Under the pieces are notes generated by a model that searched no databases, was not told the origin of the DNA, and worked only from the letters and a program-made list of their open reading frames with translations. From JBOGUF01 sp050696075 (lineage in GTDB: Bacteria > Chloroflexota > Chloroflexia > Thermomicrobiales > UBA6265): DNA of 53,247 nucleotides. Every line of letters begins with the position of its first letter. Within the stretch, counting starts at the first letter, position 1. The stretch is from the NCBI GenBank assembly GCA_050696075.1, contig JBOGUF010000084.1, positions 1 through 53,247 of the forward strand, read 5' to 3'. Shown here piece by piece: positions 42,448 to 51,251 of the stretch. The position numbers were made by a program, and so were the translations under genes.

Positions 42448-43290
42448 CTATTCCTTCGTCGCCCCGGTCGTCAAGCCGCCGACGATGAACCGCTGAAGGC
42501 CGGCAAAGACCGCGACGATCGGCAACGCGACGGCGGTGGCGACGGCCATCATGTTGTTCCACTCGGTGCCGTACTGACCCACGAATCGGTTCATGGCGAT
42601 CGTGATCGGTTCGATGTTCTGGTCGAGATTCAACGAGAGCGCGAAGATAAATTCCCCCCAGGCGATCAGGAAGGAGAAGGCGGCGACCGTCACCAGTCCC
42701 GGGCGCACCAGCGGCAGGACGATCCGAAAAAAGGCGCCGAGCAAGGTCGCGCCGTCCACGAGCGCCGCCGACTCGAGTTCGCGCGGCACGGTGAGGAAGA
42801 AGGGGCGGAGGATGATGACCGCGAACGGGAGCGTCACGGTCACGTCGGCCAGGATCATTGCCTGGTAGGAGTTGATCAAGTCGAGGCGAGTGAAGAGGAC
42901 AAAGAGCGGGCCGGCGACGACGATGGCCGGCAGGAGTTGGCTGAGGAGCAGCATGAGCGCCACCACGGCGCTGCCGCGGAGGCGGAGGCGCGCCAAGGCA
43001 TAGGCGGCGGGGGGCGCCAGCACCAGCGTCAGCAGCATCGTCCCAGCGGCGATGATGACGCTGTTGAGCATGGAGCGAACAACCGCCGGGTTGTCGAAGA
43101 CCGCGTCCCGGTAGGCCGTCAGGGTGGGACTGGTCGGAATGATTTGCGGCGGATTGGCGAAGATCGCGGGCGATGTCTTCAGCGACGTCGTGACCATCCA
43201 GTAGATCGGGAAGAGGTAGACGAGCACGACGAGGCCGGCGAGGACAGATTTACCGTAGCCCGTTGCCCACAGACGATGGACGAGTGCCAT
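42448..43290 (-). CDS. Sugar ABC importer permease, MalG type
   Basis: 280 residues, six helices. The MalG-type EAA motif is LESAALVDGATLLGAFFRIVLPL, with WMVTTSLK near the N-terminus. The ATG at 43290 shares its A with the stop of the MalF-type gene (TAATG). Part of the LacI-operon importer; ligand unknown. Confidence 0.9.
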   Translation of the reverse strand: MALVHRLWATGYGKSVLAGLVVLVYLFPIYWMVTTSLKTSPAIFANPPQIIPTSPTLTAYRDAVFDNPAVVRSMLNSVIIAAGTMLLTLVLAPPAAYALARLRLRGSAVVALMLLLSQLLPAIVVAGPLFVLFTRLDLINSYQAMILADVTVTLPFAVIILRPFFLTVPRELESAALVDGATLLGAFFRIVLPLVRPGLVTVAAFSFLIAWGEFIFALSLNLDQNIEPITIAMNRFVGQYGTEWNNMMAVATAVALPIVAVFAGLQRFIVGGLTTGATKE

Positions 43291-44231
43291 TACGCCACTT
43301 CCTCCCGCCGGCTGAGCCACAAATAGGTGATGGCGACCACGAGTAATCCGACGAGGAGCACGGTTGCCGCCGCCGCGCCTTCACCGAAGTGAAAGAACTC
43401 GAAGGTCAGTTGATAGGCGTGAATGGGGAGGACCGTCGAGGCATCGACGGGGCCGCCCCCGGTCATGACGTAGATCAGGTCGAACACCTTGAAGGTGTAG
43501 ATGAAGCCGAGCAGGATGACACTGAGCGAAACCGGCCGCATCAGCGGCAGCGTGATCGAGCGGAAGCGCTGCCAGGCGGTCGCGCCGTCGATGCTGGCCG
43601 CCTCGTAGAGGGTGGATGGGATTCCCTGCAATCCAGCCAGGATCAACAGCATGTTGAACGGAATGCCGACCCAAATGTTGGCGAGGATCGTCCCGGCCAG
43701 CGCCGTACTTGGGTCGAGGAGCCAATACCGCTCCTCGGCGAGGACGTTCAGGTTGGTCAGGGCGAAATTGACGACGCCAAAGTCGCCGTCGAGCATCCAG
43801 CGGAAGATGCTGCCGCTGACCACCGTTGGCAGCAGCCAGCCGAGGAGGAGGAGTCCGCGGAAGAGGTTGTTGCCGGGAAAGGGCTGATTGAAGAGCACCG
43901 CCAGCAGGAAGCCGATGGCGAACTGAAAGACCAGCGAGCCGGCGGTGAAGATGAGCGAGATGCGCAGCGCTTTCCAGAATGCCGCATCGGCGAAGAGGAC
44001 GCGATAGTTGTCGAGGGCCACAAAGGGGGCGTTGCCGGCAAGGAAGGTGCTGACGTTGACGTCGTGGAGGCTCATCCGGAGGTTGGAGTAGACCGGATAG
44101 AGCATGATCACGGTCATATAGGCCAGCGCCGGCAGGAGGAAGAGGTACCCGCCAGCGTGGCGGCGGGCGCGAGCCCCCGCGCGCCGTCCCACGCGGCGCA
44201 TTCGTTCCGCCCCGGTGAGGGTGATCGCCAT
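43290..44231 (-). CDS. Sugar ABC importer permease, MalF type
   Basis: 313 residues with six helices; the EAA-loop YEAASIDGATAWQRFRSITLPL is near residue 215. The basic N-terminus is followed by YLFLLPALAYMTVIMLYPV. No ATPase gene is in the operon, as is common for CUT1 importers that use a shared MsmK-like ATPase elsewhere. Coupled to the MalG gene. Confidence 0.9.
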   Translation of the reverse strand: MAITLTGAERMRRVGRRAGARARRHAGGYLFLLPALAYMTVIMLYPVYSNLRMSLHDVNVSTFLAGNAPFVALDNYRVLFADAAFWKALRISLIFTAGSLVFQFAIGFLLAVLFNQPFPGNNLFRGLLLLGWLLPTVVSGSIFRWMLDGDFGVVNFALTNLNVLAEERYWLLDPSTALAGTILANIWVGIPFNMLLILAGLQGIPSTLYEAASIDGATAWQRFRSITLPLMRPVSLSVILLGFIYTFKVFDLIYVMTGGGPVDASTVLPIHAYQLTFEFFHFGEGAAAATVLLVGLLVVAITYLWLSRREEVA

Positions 44232-44316
44232 GGCTGTCCCTTGTCAGTTGGCCGACCGCCTCGTTGCGCCATGACCGGGGCGCATCGCGCGCCCCGGTCG
44301 GATCAGCCCATCACAC

Positions 44317-45570
44317 TTAGCTTGGCGGGAGCAGCGGCGTGATGACCGCCTGTGCCGTCTGTAGCGCGTCCTCGACGCTGCTCTGACCGCTGATGGCAGC
44401 CTGAATCGCTTCCTGGATGGCGCTGGAGATCTCCGGATAGTTCTCGCCGTAGGCGCGGGGTTTGGCGACCTTGAGCTGCTCGACAAAGATGCTGAGCACT
44501 GGGTCCCCCGTCCAATGCGAGTCCTCGGCCAGGTCCTGGCGACTCGGCAGCTTGCCGGCCTGCTGGAGATAGGCCTTGAGGTTGTCGGGTTGCTGCGTCC
44601 AGGTGAGCAGTTCCCACGCCGTGTCGACGTTCTCGCCACCCGCGACGATGCTGTAGTTCTCACCGCCGAGGATCGACGCGCCCTGGACGTCTTGGGGCAG
44701 GGTTGCCACCTCCCACTGGAGGTCAGGGCTCTGCTCCGTGATAACGGGGATCTGCCACGGTCCGTTGATCATCATCGCGGCCTGGCGGTTCTGGAACTGG
44801 GCGAGGACATCACCTTGCGGCCAGCCGAGAATGCCCTGCGACATGTGACCGTTCTCAACCAGATCGACCCAGAGTTGGAGGGCGCGGCGGCCGCCCTCGC
44901 TATCGATCGACGGGATATCCTCGCCGGTCGCCCAGAGGAAGGGCAACCATTGGAAGGTGCCCTCCTCACTCTGGATCGCTGACACCGCGAGTCCGAAGCG
45001 ATCGCCTTCGGTCAGGGCGGCTGCCGCGGCCGTCAGTTCGTCCCAGTTTGTCGGGGCCGTGATGCTGGCCGCCCCGGTGAACTCGGTGTTGTGCCACAGG
45101 ACAAGGCAGTTGCTGTTGTCCGGAATGCCGTAATTCGTCCCCTGGTAGACCGTCGAGTTCCAGGGACCTTCGAAGTAGTTGTCCGCCTCGCCCCAGGCGG
45201 TCACCCGTTCGGTGAGATCCTCGAGGATGCCCAGGGCGGCGAACGCCTGGTGGTCGGGGTTGTCGATCACGGCAATGTCGGGCAAGGCGCCGGCGGCCGC
45301 TCCTTGCAGGAGGCGTTGCTTGAGGTCGGCAAATTGGATGGCGGTCCGTTCGATCGTGACGTTGGGATGGGCTTCCATGTATCGCGCGAGTTGCGCGTCC
45401 ATCGCCGCGGCGTTGGCGCCCTCGGCGTAGTAATCCCACCAGGTCAGCGTGATGGGCGCGTCCTGCTGGGCAAAGGTGCGCCGGGGGGTGACCGGGCCGG
45501 CCAGCGCCGCGCCGGCCGCACCCGCGGCGGCGCCCCTGAGGAGAGTACGTCGATTGAGTCGTGTCTGCAT
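44317..45570 (-). CDS. Sugar ABC importer substrate-binding protein with Tat-like signal
   Basis: 417 residues. Leader LNRRTLLRGAAAGAAGAALAG has a twin-arginine, then APITLTWWDYYAEGANAAAM and VTIERTAIQFADLKQRLLQG, typical of CUT1 extracellular solute-binding proteins. Ends VEDALQTAQAVITPLLPP. It lies 81 bases after the LacI gene. Sugar not deducible. Confidence 0.92.
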   Translation of the reverse strand: MQTRLNRRTLLRGAAAGAAGAALAGPVTPRRTFAQQDAPITLTWWDYYAEGANAAAMDAQLARYMEAHPNVTIERTAIQFADLKQRLLQGAAAGALPDIAVIDNPDHQAFAALGILEDLTERVTAWGEADNYFEGPWNSTVYQGTNYGIPDNSNCLVLWHNTEFTGAASITAPTNWDELTAAAAALTEGDRFGLAVSAIQSEEGTFQWLPFLWATGEDIPSIDSEGGRRALQLWVDLVENGHMSQGILGWPQGDVLAQFQNRQAAMMINGPWQIPVITEQSPDLQWEVATLPQDVQGASILGGENYSIVAGGENVDTAWELLTWTQQPDNLKAYLQQAGKLPSRQDLAEDSHWTGDPVLSIFVEQLKVAKPRAYGENYPEISSAIQEAIQAAISGQSSVEDALQTAQAVITPLLPPS

Positions 45571-45651
45571 CTCGTTGCTCCTCGCTCCTTGTTCCGTGAC
45601 CGGCGAGCTGAGACGGCGCCCGTCTGCCGGGAATCGTCACCGTGTTGCCAC

Positions 45652-46680
45652 CTAGGCAACGCGGCTTGATGCACGATAGGGTCCCGAGCTGCGACGAACG
45701 GACAATTGGGCGCGCAGCATCGACTGCGCGGGCTCTCCGCGACCACCTCCTTCCAACTGACGAATCAAAAACTCGACGCCCATGCGACCCATGTCGGCGG
45801 CGGGAAAATCCATCGTCGTCAGCGGCGGCGTGATGAGCTCGGCGATGCGACGCGAGGTGACAGCAACGACCGACAACTCGTCGGGGATGCGTACGCCGTG
45901 GTCGTGGATCGCCCGCATGATGCCGCCGATTGCTTCGGAATTGAGGGCGACGATTGCCGACAGCGCCGGATCGGCCGCAATCCGGGACTGGACCACGTCG
46001 TAGCCGGCCCGCGGAGTCGAATCGCAGAAGACGATCTCGCCGGCGATGTCCCGTGCCTGGCAGGCGCGAATGAAACCGGCTGCCGAGCGCACCGACGGAC
46101 CGTAGCCCTCGTCGTGCAGCGCCCGTTCGCGGCTGACGAGCACGATGCGGCGATGGCCGAGGTCGGCCAGGTGATCGACGGCGGCCTGGAGGGCGTGTTC
46201 AAAATCGAGATCGACATAATGAACTCCCTCATTGTCCGCGCAGTGGCCGATGAGGGTGAAGGGGTAGTTACCGGCCCGGAGCAATTCGACGCGAGGGTCG
46301 TGCAGCTTGATTTCCATCAGGATCAAGCCGTCAACGAACCCCTGCCGAATCATCCGCAAGATTTCCTGGTCCTCGGCGGGTGAGGTCGAGAGGCGAAAGG
46401 AGTAGCCGTGCTTGCTAGCGGCTTCGACAGCGCTGAGGACGAACTCCAGCGGCATTTCGGCAAGGCCCTGCGGACTGGGTGGATAGAGGAGGGCAATGGT
46501 GTGGCTGCGGCGGCTGGCGAGGGCTCGTCCGACCGCGTGCGGCTGGAAGTCAAGCTCTTCCATCGCCGCCAGGACGCGCAGTCGCGTCTGCTCGGAGATG
46601 CGACGTTTGCCGCTGAGGGCGTACGAGACGGTGCTCAGGGAGACGCCGGCCCGCTTGGCAATATCGACCATCGTCGCCAC
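45652..46680 (-). CDS. LacI family transcriptional regulator
   Basis: 342 residues. HTH MVDIAKRAGVSLSTVSYALSGKRRISEQTR then the hinge and a periplasmic-binding-protein-type effector domain (HTIALLYPP, LIGHCADNEGVHYVDLD). The GTG at 46680 follows AGGGA. First gene of the importer operon; its own upstream region has a LacI-type operator, so it should autoregulate and sense the imported sugar. Confidence 0.93.
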   Translation of the reverse strand: MATMVDIAKRAGVSLSTVSYALSGKRRISEQTRLRVLAAMEELDFQPHAVGRALASRRSHTIALLYPPSPQGLAEMPLEFVLSAVEAASKHGYSFRLSTSPAEDQEILRMIRQGFVDGLILMEIKLHDPRVELLRAGNYPFTLIGHCADNEGVHYVDLDFEHALQAAVDHLADLGHRRIVLVSRERALHDEGYGPSVRSAAGFIRACQARDIAGEIVFCDSTPRAGYDVVQSRIAADPALSAIVALNSEAIGGIMRAIHDHGVRIPDELSVVAVTSRRIAELITPPLTTMDFPAADMGRMGVEFLIRQLEGGGRGEPAQSMLRAQLSVRRSSGPYRASSRVA

Positions 46681-46702
46681 GGTCGTTCCCTGCCGAGGGC
46701 AA

Positions 46703-46716
46703 TCGAAGCGTTTCGA
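46703..46716. promoter_or_regulatory. LacI-family operator
   Basis: TCGAAGCGTTTCGA, a near palindrome with central CG (one mismatch), the usual LacI-family operator style, 22 bases before the GTG. Confidence 0.65.
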
Positions 46717-46724
46717 TGACGTGC

Positions 46725-46753
46725 AGTGTAAGTGGGCCTTCGCCCACTGTCAA
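46725..46753 (-). promoter_or_regulatory. LacI-operon promoter
   Basis: Minus strand TTGACA (46748-46753), 17-base spacer, TACACT (46725-46730). The spacer contains the inverted repeat AGTGGGC-CTTC-GCCCACT (46731-46748). Operator at 46703 lies downstream of the -10 box. Confidence 0.7.
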
Positions 46754-46764
46754 TGGGGGTGCCG

Positions 46765-48270
46765 CTACCGTCGGCGGCCGGTCAACGACCCCAACAGGCC
46801 CCGCACCAGGCCGCGGCCGATCTGGCTGCCGAAGGAACGGGCGGCCGACTCCGCCACGTCTTGCAGCATCGCCTCCGGGCTGTCGTTGCGCCGGCGCGAC
46901 GACGTTCGGGGCTTCCGTTCCTCGCGCTGGGCGGCATCTTCCCACGACGCTTCGGCCTCGGCCGCGCGCTCGGCCGCCACAACGGTCTCCGTGGCCTTCT
47001 GCTTAAGCATTTCGTAGGCGGAGATGCGGTCGACGGTCTGCTCGTACTTGCCGCGCACGGGGGAGGCAGCGACGATGGCGGCGCGCTGCGCCGTGGTGAT
47101 CGTGCCGATCAGACTCCTGGGTGGGATGACGTAGGCGCGCTCGACGATGCCGGGCGCACCGTTCGGGTCCAGGAACGACGTCAGCGCCTCGCCGACTTCG
47201 AGCTGGGAGATCGCCTGCTCGACGTCGATCTTGGGGTTGCCGCGGAAGGTCTCGGCGGCGGCGCGGACCGCCTTTTGGTCGCGCGGGGTGTAGGCGCGCA
47301 GCGCGTGCTGGACCCGGTTGCCCAACTGGCCAAGAACGACGTCGGGCACGTCGATCGGATTCTGGCTGACGAAGAAGACGCCGATCCCCTTCGAGCGGAT
47401 GAGGCGGATCACCTGCTCGATCTTGTCCTGCAGCGCCTCCGGCGCATCGGTGAAGAGGAGATGGGCCTCGTCGAAGAAGAAGACGAGCTTCGGCTTGGCG
47501 AGGTCGCCCGCTTCCGGCATCTGCTCGAAGAGTTCGGAGAGGAGCCAGAGCAGAAAGGTGGCGTAGACAGTCGGTGACCGCATCAGCCGGTCAGCGGCGA
47601 GGATGTTGATCACGCCCTGGCCATCGGCGGTGGTCCGCATCAGATCGGTCAGCTCGAGCGCGGGTTCGCCGAAGAGGAGATCGCCCCCGCCTTCCTCCAG
47701 CCGCAACAAGCCGCGTTGGATGGCGCCGATGCTGGCCGGCGCAACCGTGCCGTACTCGGTCGTCAACCCCTTGCGATTGTCGCCGACGAATTGGAGGATT
47801 GCGCGCAGGTCTTTGAGGTCGAGTAAGAGCAGACCGCGGTCGTCGGCATACTTAAAGACGAGGGTGAGGACGCCGTTCTGGGTGTCGTTAAGATTGAGCA
47901 AGCGGCTGAGAAGCAACGGTCCCATCTCGGAGATGGTGGCGCGGACCGGATGACCCAATTCGCCGAAGACATCCCAGAAGGCAACGGGAAAGCCGGTGTA
48001 CGCGAAGTCGGTCAGGCCCAGAGACTGGACGCGCTCGGTCACCTTCTCGTTGTTGCCGCCGGGTTGGCTGATGCCGGCGAGGTCGCCTTTGACGTCGGCC
48101 AGAAACACCGGCACGCCGATCTCGCTAAACTGGGTCGCCATCGCGTGGATGGTCACTGTCTTGCCGGTGCCGGTCGCCCCGGCGACGAGGCCGTGGCGGT
48201 TAGCCATCGGCGGTAGCAGGAACTGGTCCGATTCGCCCCTGGCGATCAGGAGGGGATGTGGTGCGGCCAA
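46765..48270 (-). CDS. HerA-like ATPase (DUF853 family, YjgR-like)
   Basis: 501 residues. Walker A GATGTGKT (31-38), Walker B LVFFFDEAHLLF with EAHLL, plus VFFVSQNPIDVPDVVLGQLGNRV and KAVRAAAETF of DUF853. These are FtsK/HerA superfamily motor ATPases of unknown role. TTG at 48270 follows AAGGAG nine bases before, which fits the family N-terminus (PHPLLIARGE); longer starts up to 48372 have no site. The basic C-terminal tail holds RGLVRGLLG. The stop is 13 bases before the LacI promoter. Confidence 0.85.
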   Translation of the reverse strand: MAAPHPLLIARGESDQFLLPPMANRHGLVAGATGTGKTVTIHAMATQFSEIGVPVFLADVKGDLAGISQPGGNNEKVTERVQSLGLTDFAYTGFPVAFWDVFGELGHPVRATISEMGPLLLSRLLNLNDTQNGVLTLVFKYADDRGLLLLDLKDLRAILQFVGDNRKGLTTEYGTVAPASIGAIQRGLLRLEEGGGDLLFGEPALELTDLMRTTADGQGVINILAADRLMRSPTVYATFLLWLLSELFEQMPEAGDLAKPKLVFFFDEAHLLFTDAPEALQDKIEQVIRLIRSKGIGVFFVSQNPIDVPDVVLGQLGNRVQHALRAYTPRDQKAVRAAAETFRGNPKIDVEQAISQLEVGEALTSFLDPNGAPGIVERAYVIPPRSLIGTITTAQRAAIVAASPVRGKYEQTVDRISAYEMLKQKATETVVAAERAAEAEASWEDAAQREERKPRTSSRRRNDSPEAMLQDVAESAARSFGSQIGRGLVRGLLGSLTGRRR

Positions 48271-48430
48271 GCCGATTGTCTCCTTGTGTTGGCTCGTGAC
48301 TGTCCGGACAATCGATTGTACTGCCCAGCCTTCGGTAGGGGCGAGTCGGTGACTCGCTCGGTCTGGCCGCACAGGGGCGCCATGAATCGCGCCTTACCCA
48401 ACAATGAGCAGGCGAGGAGGAAGCTGATTT

Positions 48431-48458
48431 CCTGTCGCCTGTCGCCTGACGCCTAGGC
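48431..48458. repeat. Seven-base tandem array at the kinase stop
   Basis: CCTGTCG, CCTGTCG, CCTGACG, CCTAGGC in period seven. The last unit contains the TAG stop of the histidine kinase (48453-48455, minus strand). Confidence 0.75.
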
Positions 48459-50081
48459 ACGGGGCAGCGTGAACCGCACGGTCGTGCCTTGGCTGGGGAT
48501 GCTTTCGATAGTGATCCGGCCGTCTTGGGCCTCGACGAGCTGTTTGACGAGGTGGAGACCGAGCCCGGAACCCTCGCGCGTTTGGTCGCCGCGGCGCTTG
48601 GTGGGGTAATAGCGGTCGAAGATCGACTCGAGGACCTCGGGCGGGATGCCGACGCCCGTGTCGGTGATCGAAATCTGCACGTCGCCCACATCGACCCGTT
48701 CGTGGGCATCGACAATGATCAGCCCGCCCTCGGGCGTATGGCGCAGCGCGTTGTAGAGCAAGTTGTGCAATATCTGCTGCAACCGCGTGCGGTCAGCCAG
48801 AACGAACGGCAAGCCAGGGCGGACGACCGACTCCATCGTCACCTTGCGTTGGTCCCAGGCGAGCGGCTTGAGCGCGGCGACCGCCTGTGCCACCGCCTCA
48901 TCCACGCGCAACTTCGCGAGCTCCATCGGCAGCGCCGACTCTTCGAGCCGGGTCAAAGTGAAGAGATCGTCGATGAGCCGGCTAAGCGTCACCGCCTCGG
49001 CGTGGACGACCCGCAGGGTCGCGGCCTCGTTCGCCGTCGCGCCGTTCTGGCGGTCCAGGATCTGTTCGAGATTGCCCTGGATGATCGCGATAGGGGTACG
49101 CAACTCGTGGGAGACGTTGGCGGCGAACGAGCGCCGGCTGCGATCACCGGCCGCGAGGCGCTCGGCCATGTCGTTGAAGCGACGACCGACACGGCTGATC
49201 TCGTCGTCCCCGGAAATCGCAACCCGGCGGCTGAGGTCGCCCCGCGCCATCGACTCGGCGGCCGAGGCAAGCGACGACAGCCGGGTCGAGACCCGCCGCG
49301 CGCGCCAGACGCCGACAGGGATGGCGACGACGAGCGCGGGAATCGCGACATACCAAAAATAGCGGAGATTCGAGCGGAACGCGTCGCCAATGAATTCACG
49401 GAACGAGACGATCTCACTGAGGTTGAGCGGCCAGCGCTGGACCAAGACGACGCCGACCAATTCGCCGTCCCCCTTCAGCACCGGATAGGCGGCGGCGGTC
49501 ACCTTACCCTGGACGGCCATCGCGTACCGCTCGCCGGTGGAGTGATTGACCGCGCCACCACGGTTGATGACGGCCATCGTGACGTTGGCCGCCGGATCAA
49601 ACGCGATCTCGTCGACCGTTGTGCCGGGTGCGGCCCAGTCTTCTTCGGTCGATAGGACGACCTGGCCGGCGGGAGAGAGGATGGCGATACGCGCGACTCC
49701 CTCCATTTGCATCGGCGCGGTGGTGTCGCTCGTGCCGGCATTGTCGGGGTCGATCACGGAGAGCAGGCGCAGCGAAGTGGCGGTGCGTTCGACGGCGAGT
49801 GCTTCATTTGAGGTCAGGCGCTCGATCGTGGTGGGACCCAGCATGAAGCTGATGGTGCGCGCCTTTTCGCCCATCGTGTAGTCGAGGTAAGTGATCTCTT
49901 CGGGGAGAAAACTGGGGAAATAGCCGAAGAAGGACGCGATCGCGGCCGCCTCCAACAGCAGCACGGCCAGGATCACGACCACCGCGTGGGAAGCGATGAG
50001 CTGGACCATGATCCGGCGGCGGAAAAACCGCACCGGCGCGAGATGCACGGAGCCGAGCAGACGCAAGCTTCGACGGAGCAT
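48453..50081 (-). CDS. Membrane sensor histidine kinase
   Basis: 542 residues. Helix ~26-54, extracytoplasmic sensor ~55-240, second helix ~240-262, HAMP (RLSSLASAAESMARGDLSRRV), then H-box FAANVSHELRTPI (H325), N-box ILHNLLYNALRHTPE, G1 DTGVGIP and G2 GSGLGLHLV. Partner of the OmpR-type regulator upstream on the same strand. AGAGGAAG five bases before the ATG. The signal is unknown; the nearby ABC exporter is a possible target. Confidence 0.93.
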   Translation of the reverse strand: MLRRSLRLLGSVHLAPVRFFRRRIMVQLIASHAVVVILAVLLLEAAAIASFFGYFPSFLPEEITYLDYTMGEKARTISFMLGPTTIERLTSNEALAVERTATSLRLLSVIDPDNAGTSDTTAPMQMEGVARIAILSPAGQVVLSTEEDWAAPGTTVDEIAFDPAANVTMAVINRGGAVNHSTGERYAMAVQGKVTAAAYPVLKGDGELVGVVLVQRWPLNLSEIVSFREFIGDAFRSNLRYFWYVAIPALVVAIPVGVWRARRVSTRLSSLASAAESMARGDLSRRVAISGDDEISRVGRRFNDMAERLAAGDRSRRSFAANVSHELRTPIAIIQGNLEQILDRQNGATANEAATLRVVHAEAVTLSRLIDDLFTLTRLEESALPMELAKLRVDEAVAQAVAALKPLAWDQRKVTMESVVRPGLPFVLADRTRLQQILHNLLYNALRHTPEGGLIIVDAHERVDVGDVQISITDTGVGIPPEVLESIFDRYYPTKRRGDQTREGSGLGLHLVKQLVEAQDGRITIESIPSQGTTVRFTLPRA

Positions 50082-50093
50082 GACGCTTCCTCT

Positions 50094-50225
50094 TAGTCGT
50101 GAGATATGAGTCGTGAGTCGTGAGTAATACGACGATGTCGGTGCGACGAATGTTGCTGGTAGCCAGCATCACACGGGCTTCTCACGCCTCAGGTCTCACC
50201 GCGACTCACGACTCACGACCCACGC
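50094..50225. repeat. Opposed seven-base arrays between kinase and regulator
   Basis: AGTCGTG, AGATATG, AGTCGTG, AGTCGTG, AGTAATA at 50094-50128, and the reverse complement CTCACGC, CTCAGGT, CTCACCG, then CGACTCA twice and CGACCCA at 50181-50225. The right array carries the TGA stop of the regulator and codes its last residues (GVGRES). Confidence 0.8.
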
Positions 50226-50949
50226 CTTCGGATGTCGCCGCGGGGTCGTACTTGTAGCCGACGCCCCAGAGCGTGACGATTCGGTCGGCCACGGACCCGC
50301 CGCCGCCGAGCTTGCGGCGCAGCCGGAGAATGTGCGTGTCGACGGTGCGGTCGAAGCCGCCGTAGTTCGAGCCCCAGATGCGGTCGAGCAGGTAGTCGCG
50401 GCTGAAAACCCGGCCGGGATTGGCGACGAGCAGATAGAGCAGATCGAACTCTTTTGCCGTCAACGCCACGGCGTGGCCGTCGACCAGGACCTCGTGACGC
50501 GACGGATCGATCTTAATGCCCGGGCGCTCGATCGCCTGCCGATCTCCCTCGTCGTTGATGTGGGACTCGCGGCGCATCATCTCGACGCGACGCAGGATGG
50601 CGGTGACGCGCGCTTGTAGTTCTCGCACGGCGACCGGTTTCACCACGTAGTCGTCCGCGCCGAGTTCGAGCCCAACCACGCGGTCGATCTCGGACGCCTT
50701 GGCGGTCAGCATCAAGATCGGGATGATCTTCGAGCGGCGGATCTGGCGGCAGATTTCCAGACCGTCAACGCCGGGCAACATCAGATCGAGGATAACGAGG
50801 TCCGGGTCGGGTCGGCCGGGCTCCGTGAGACGCCGAAGCGCGACGGCGCCGTCGGCAATCGACTCGACGACGTGCCCCTCCTCTTGCAGGACCTGCGCCA
50901 CGATGGAGGCAAGCTCGCGTTCGTCTTCGACCAGAACGATATGGGCCAC
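50206..50949 (-). CDS. OmpR/PhoB-type response regulator
   Basis: 247 residues. Receiver with acidic pocket ED (8-9), phosphoacceptor D55 in LVILDLMLPG, LMLTAK and DYVVKP (Lys ~108); then winged helix with ALTAKEFDLLYLLVANPGRVF, YLLDRIWGSNYGGFDRTVDTHILRLRRKL and GVGYKYDP. Start GTG at 50949. 124 bases upstream of the kinase gene. The last six residues and the stop come from a heptad repeat. Confidence 0.93.
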   Translation of the reverse strand: MAHIVLVEDERELASIVAQVLQEEGHVVESIADGAVALRRLTEPGRPDPDLVILDLMLPGVDGLEICRQIRRSKIIPILMLTAKASEIDRVVGLELGADDYVVKPVAVRELQARVTAILRRVEMMRRESHINDEGDRQAIERPGIKIDPSRHEVLVDGHAVALTAKEFDLLYLLVANPGRVFSRDYLLDRIWGSNYGGFDRTVDTHILRLRRKLGGGGSVADRIVTLWGVGYKYDPAATSEGVGRES

Positions 50950-50970
50950 TTCTTTGATCCAACGACCTAT

Positions 50971-51186
50971 CTAAGCCGTACCACTCGGCACGAGCGGCAA
51001 GGCTTCGGTTTCCACGGCCTCAAGATCGAGACGGGACGACGCACGGTCGATATCGATACCGACGATGTGCCCTTCGTTGTCGAGGTCAACCACAACCCCT
51101 TCGGCCACGTCCCGCGAGTCGACGCTGGTCCGTTGGTTGAGGTCGATGTACAGGGAATCGGTTTCGGGATCGTAGTGTAGCTTCAT
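50971..51186 (-). CDS. DUF2283 small protein
   Basis: 71 residues: MKLHYDPETDSLYIDLNQRTS, VDSRDVAEGVVVDLDNEGHIVGIDIDRAS, the DUF2283 pattern. Short beta-rich proteins of unknown role, often beside toxin-antitoxin or DUF4258 genes; here it is next to a response regulator gene. ATG 51186 is chosen; GAGG lies 12 bases before. Confidence 0.85.
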   Translation of the reverse strand: MKLHYDPETDSLYIDLNQRTSVDSRDVAEGVVVDLDNEGHIVGIDIDRASSRLDLEAVETEALPLVPSGTA

Positions 51187-51251
51187 TGTTGTTCCGATCC
51201 TCAAGCTCATCTAAGTATAGGGCCACCCGCGGCGAGTCCCAGCCTCACTTT

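Noticed and set aside
46765..48270. HerA-like ATPase as part of a defence system with a nuclease
   Set aside because: It belongs to the DUF853/YjgR group and has no SIR2, NurA or DUF4297 partner beside it.
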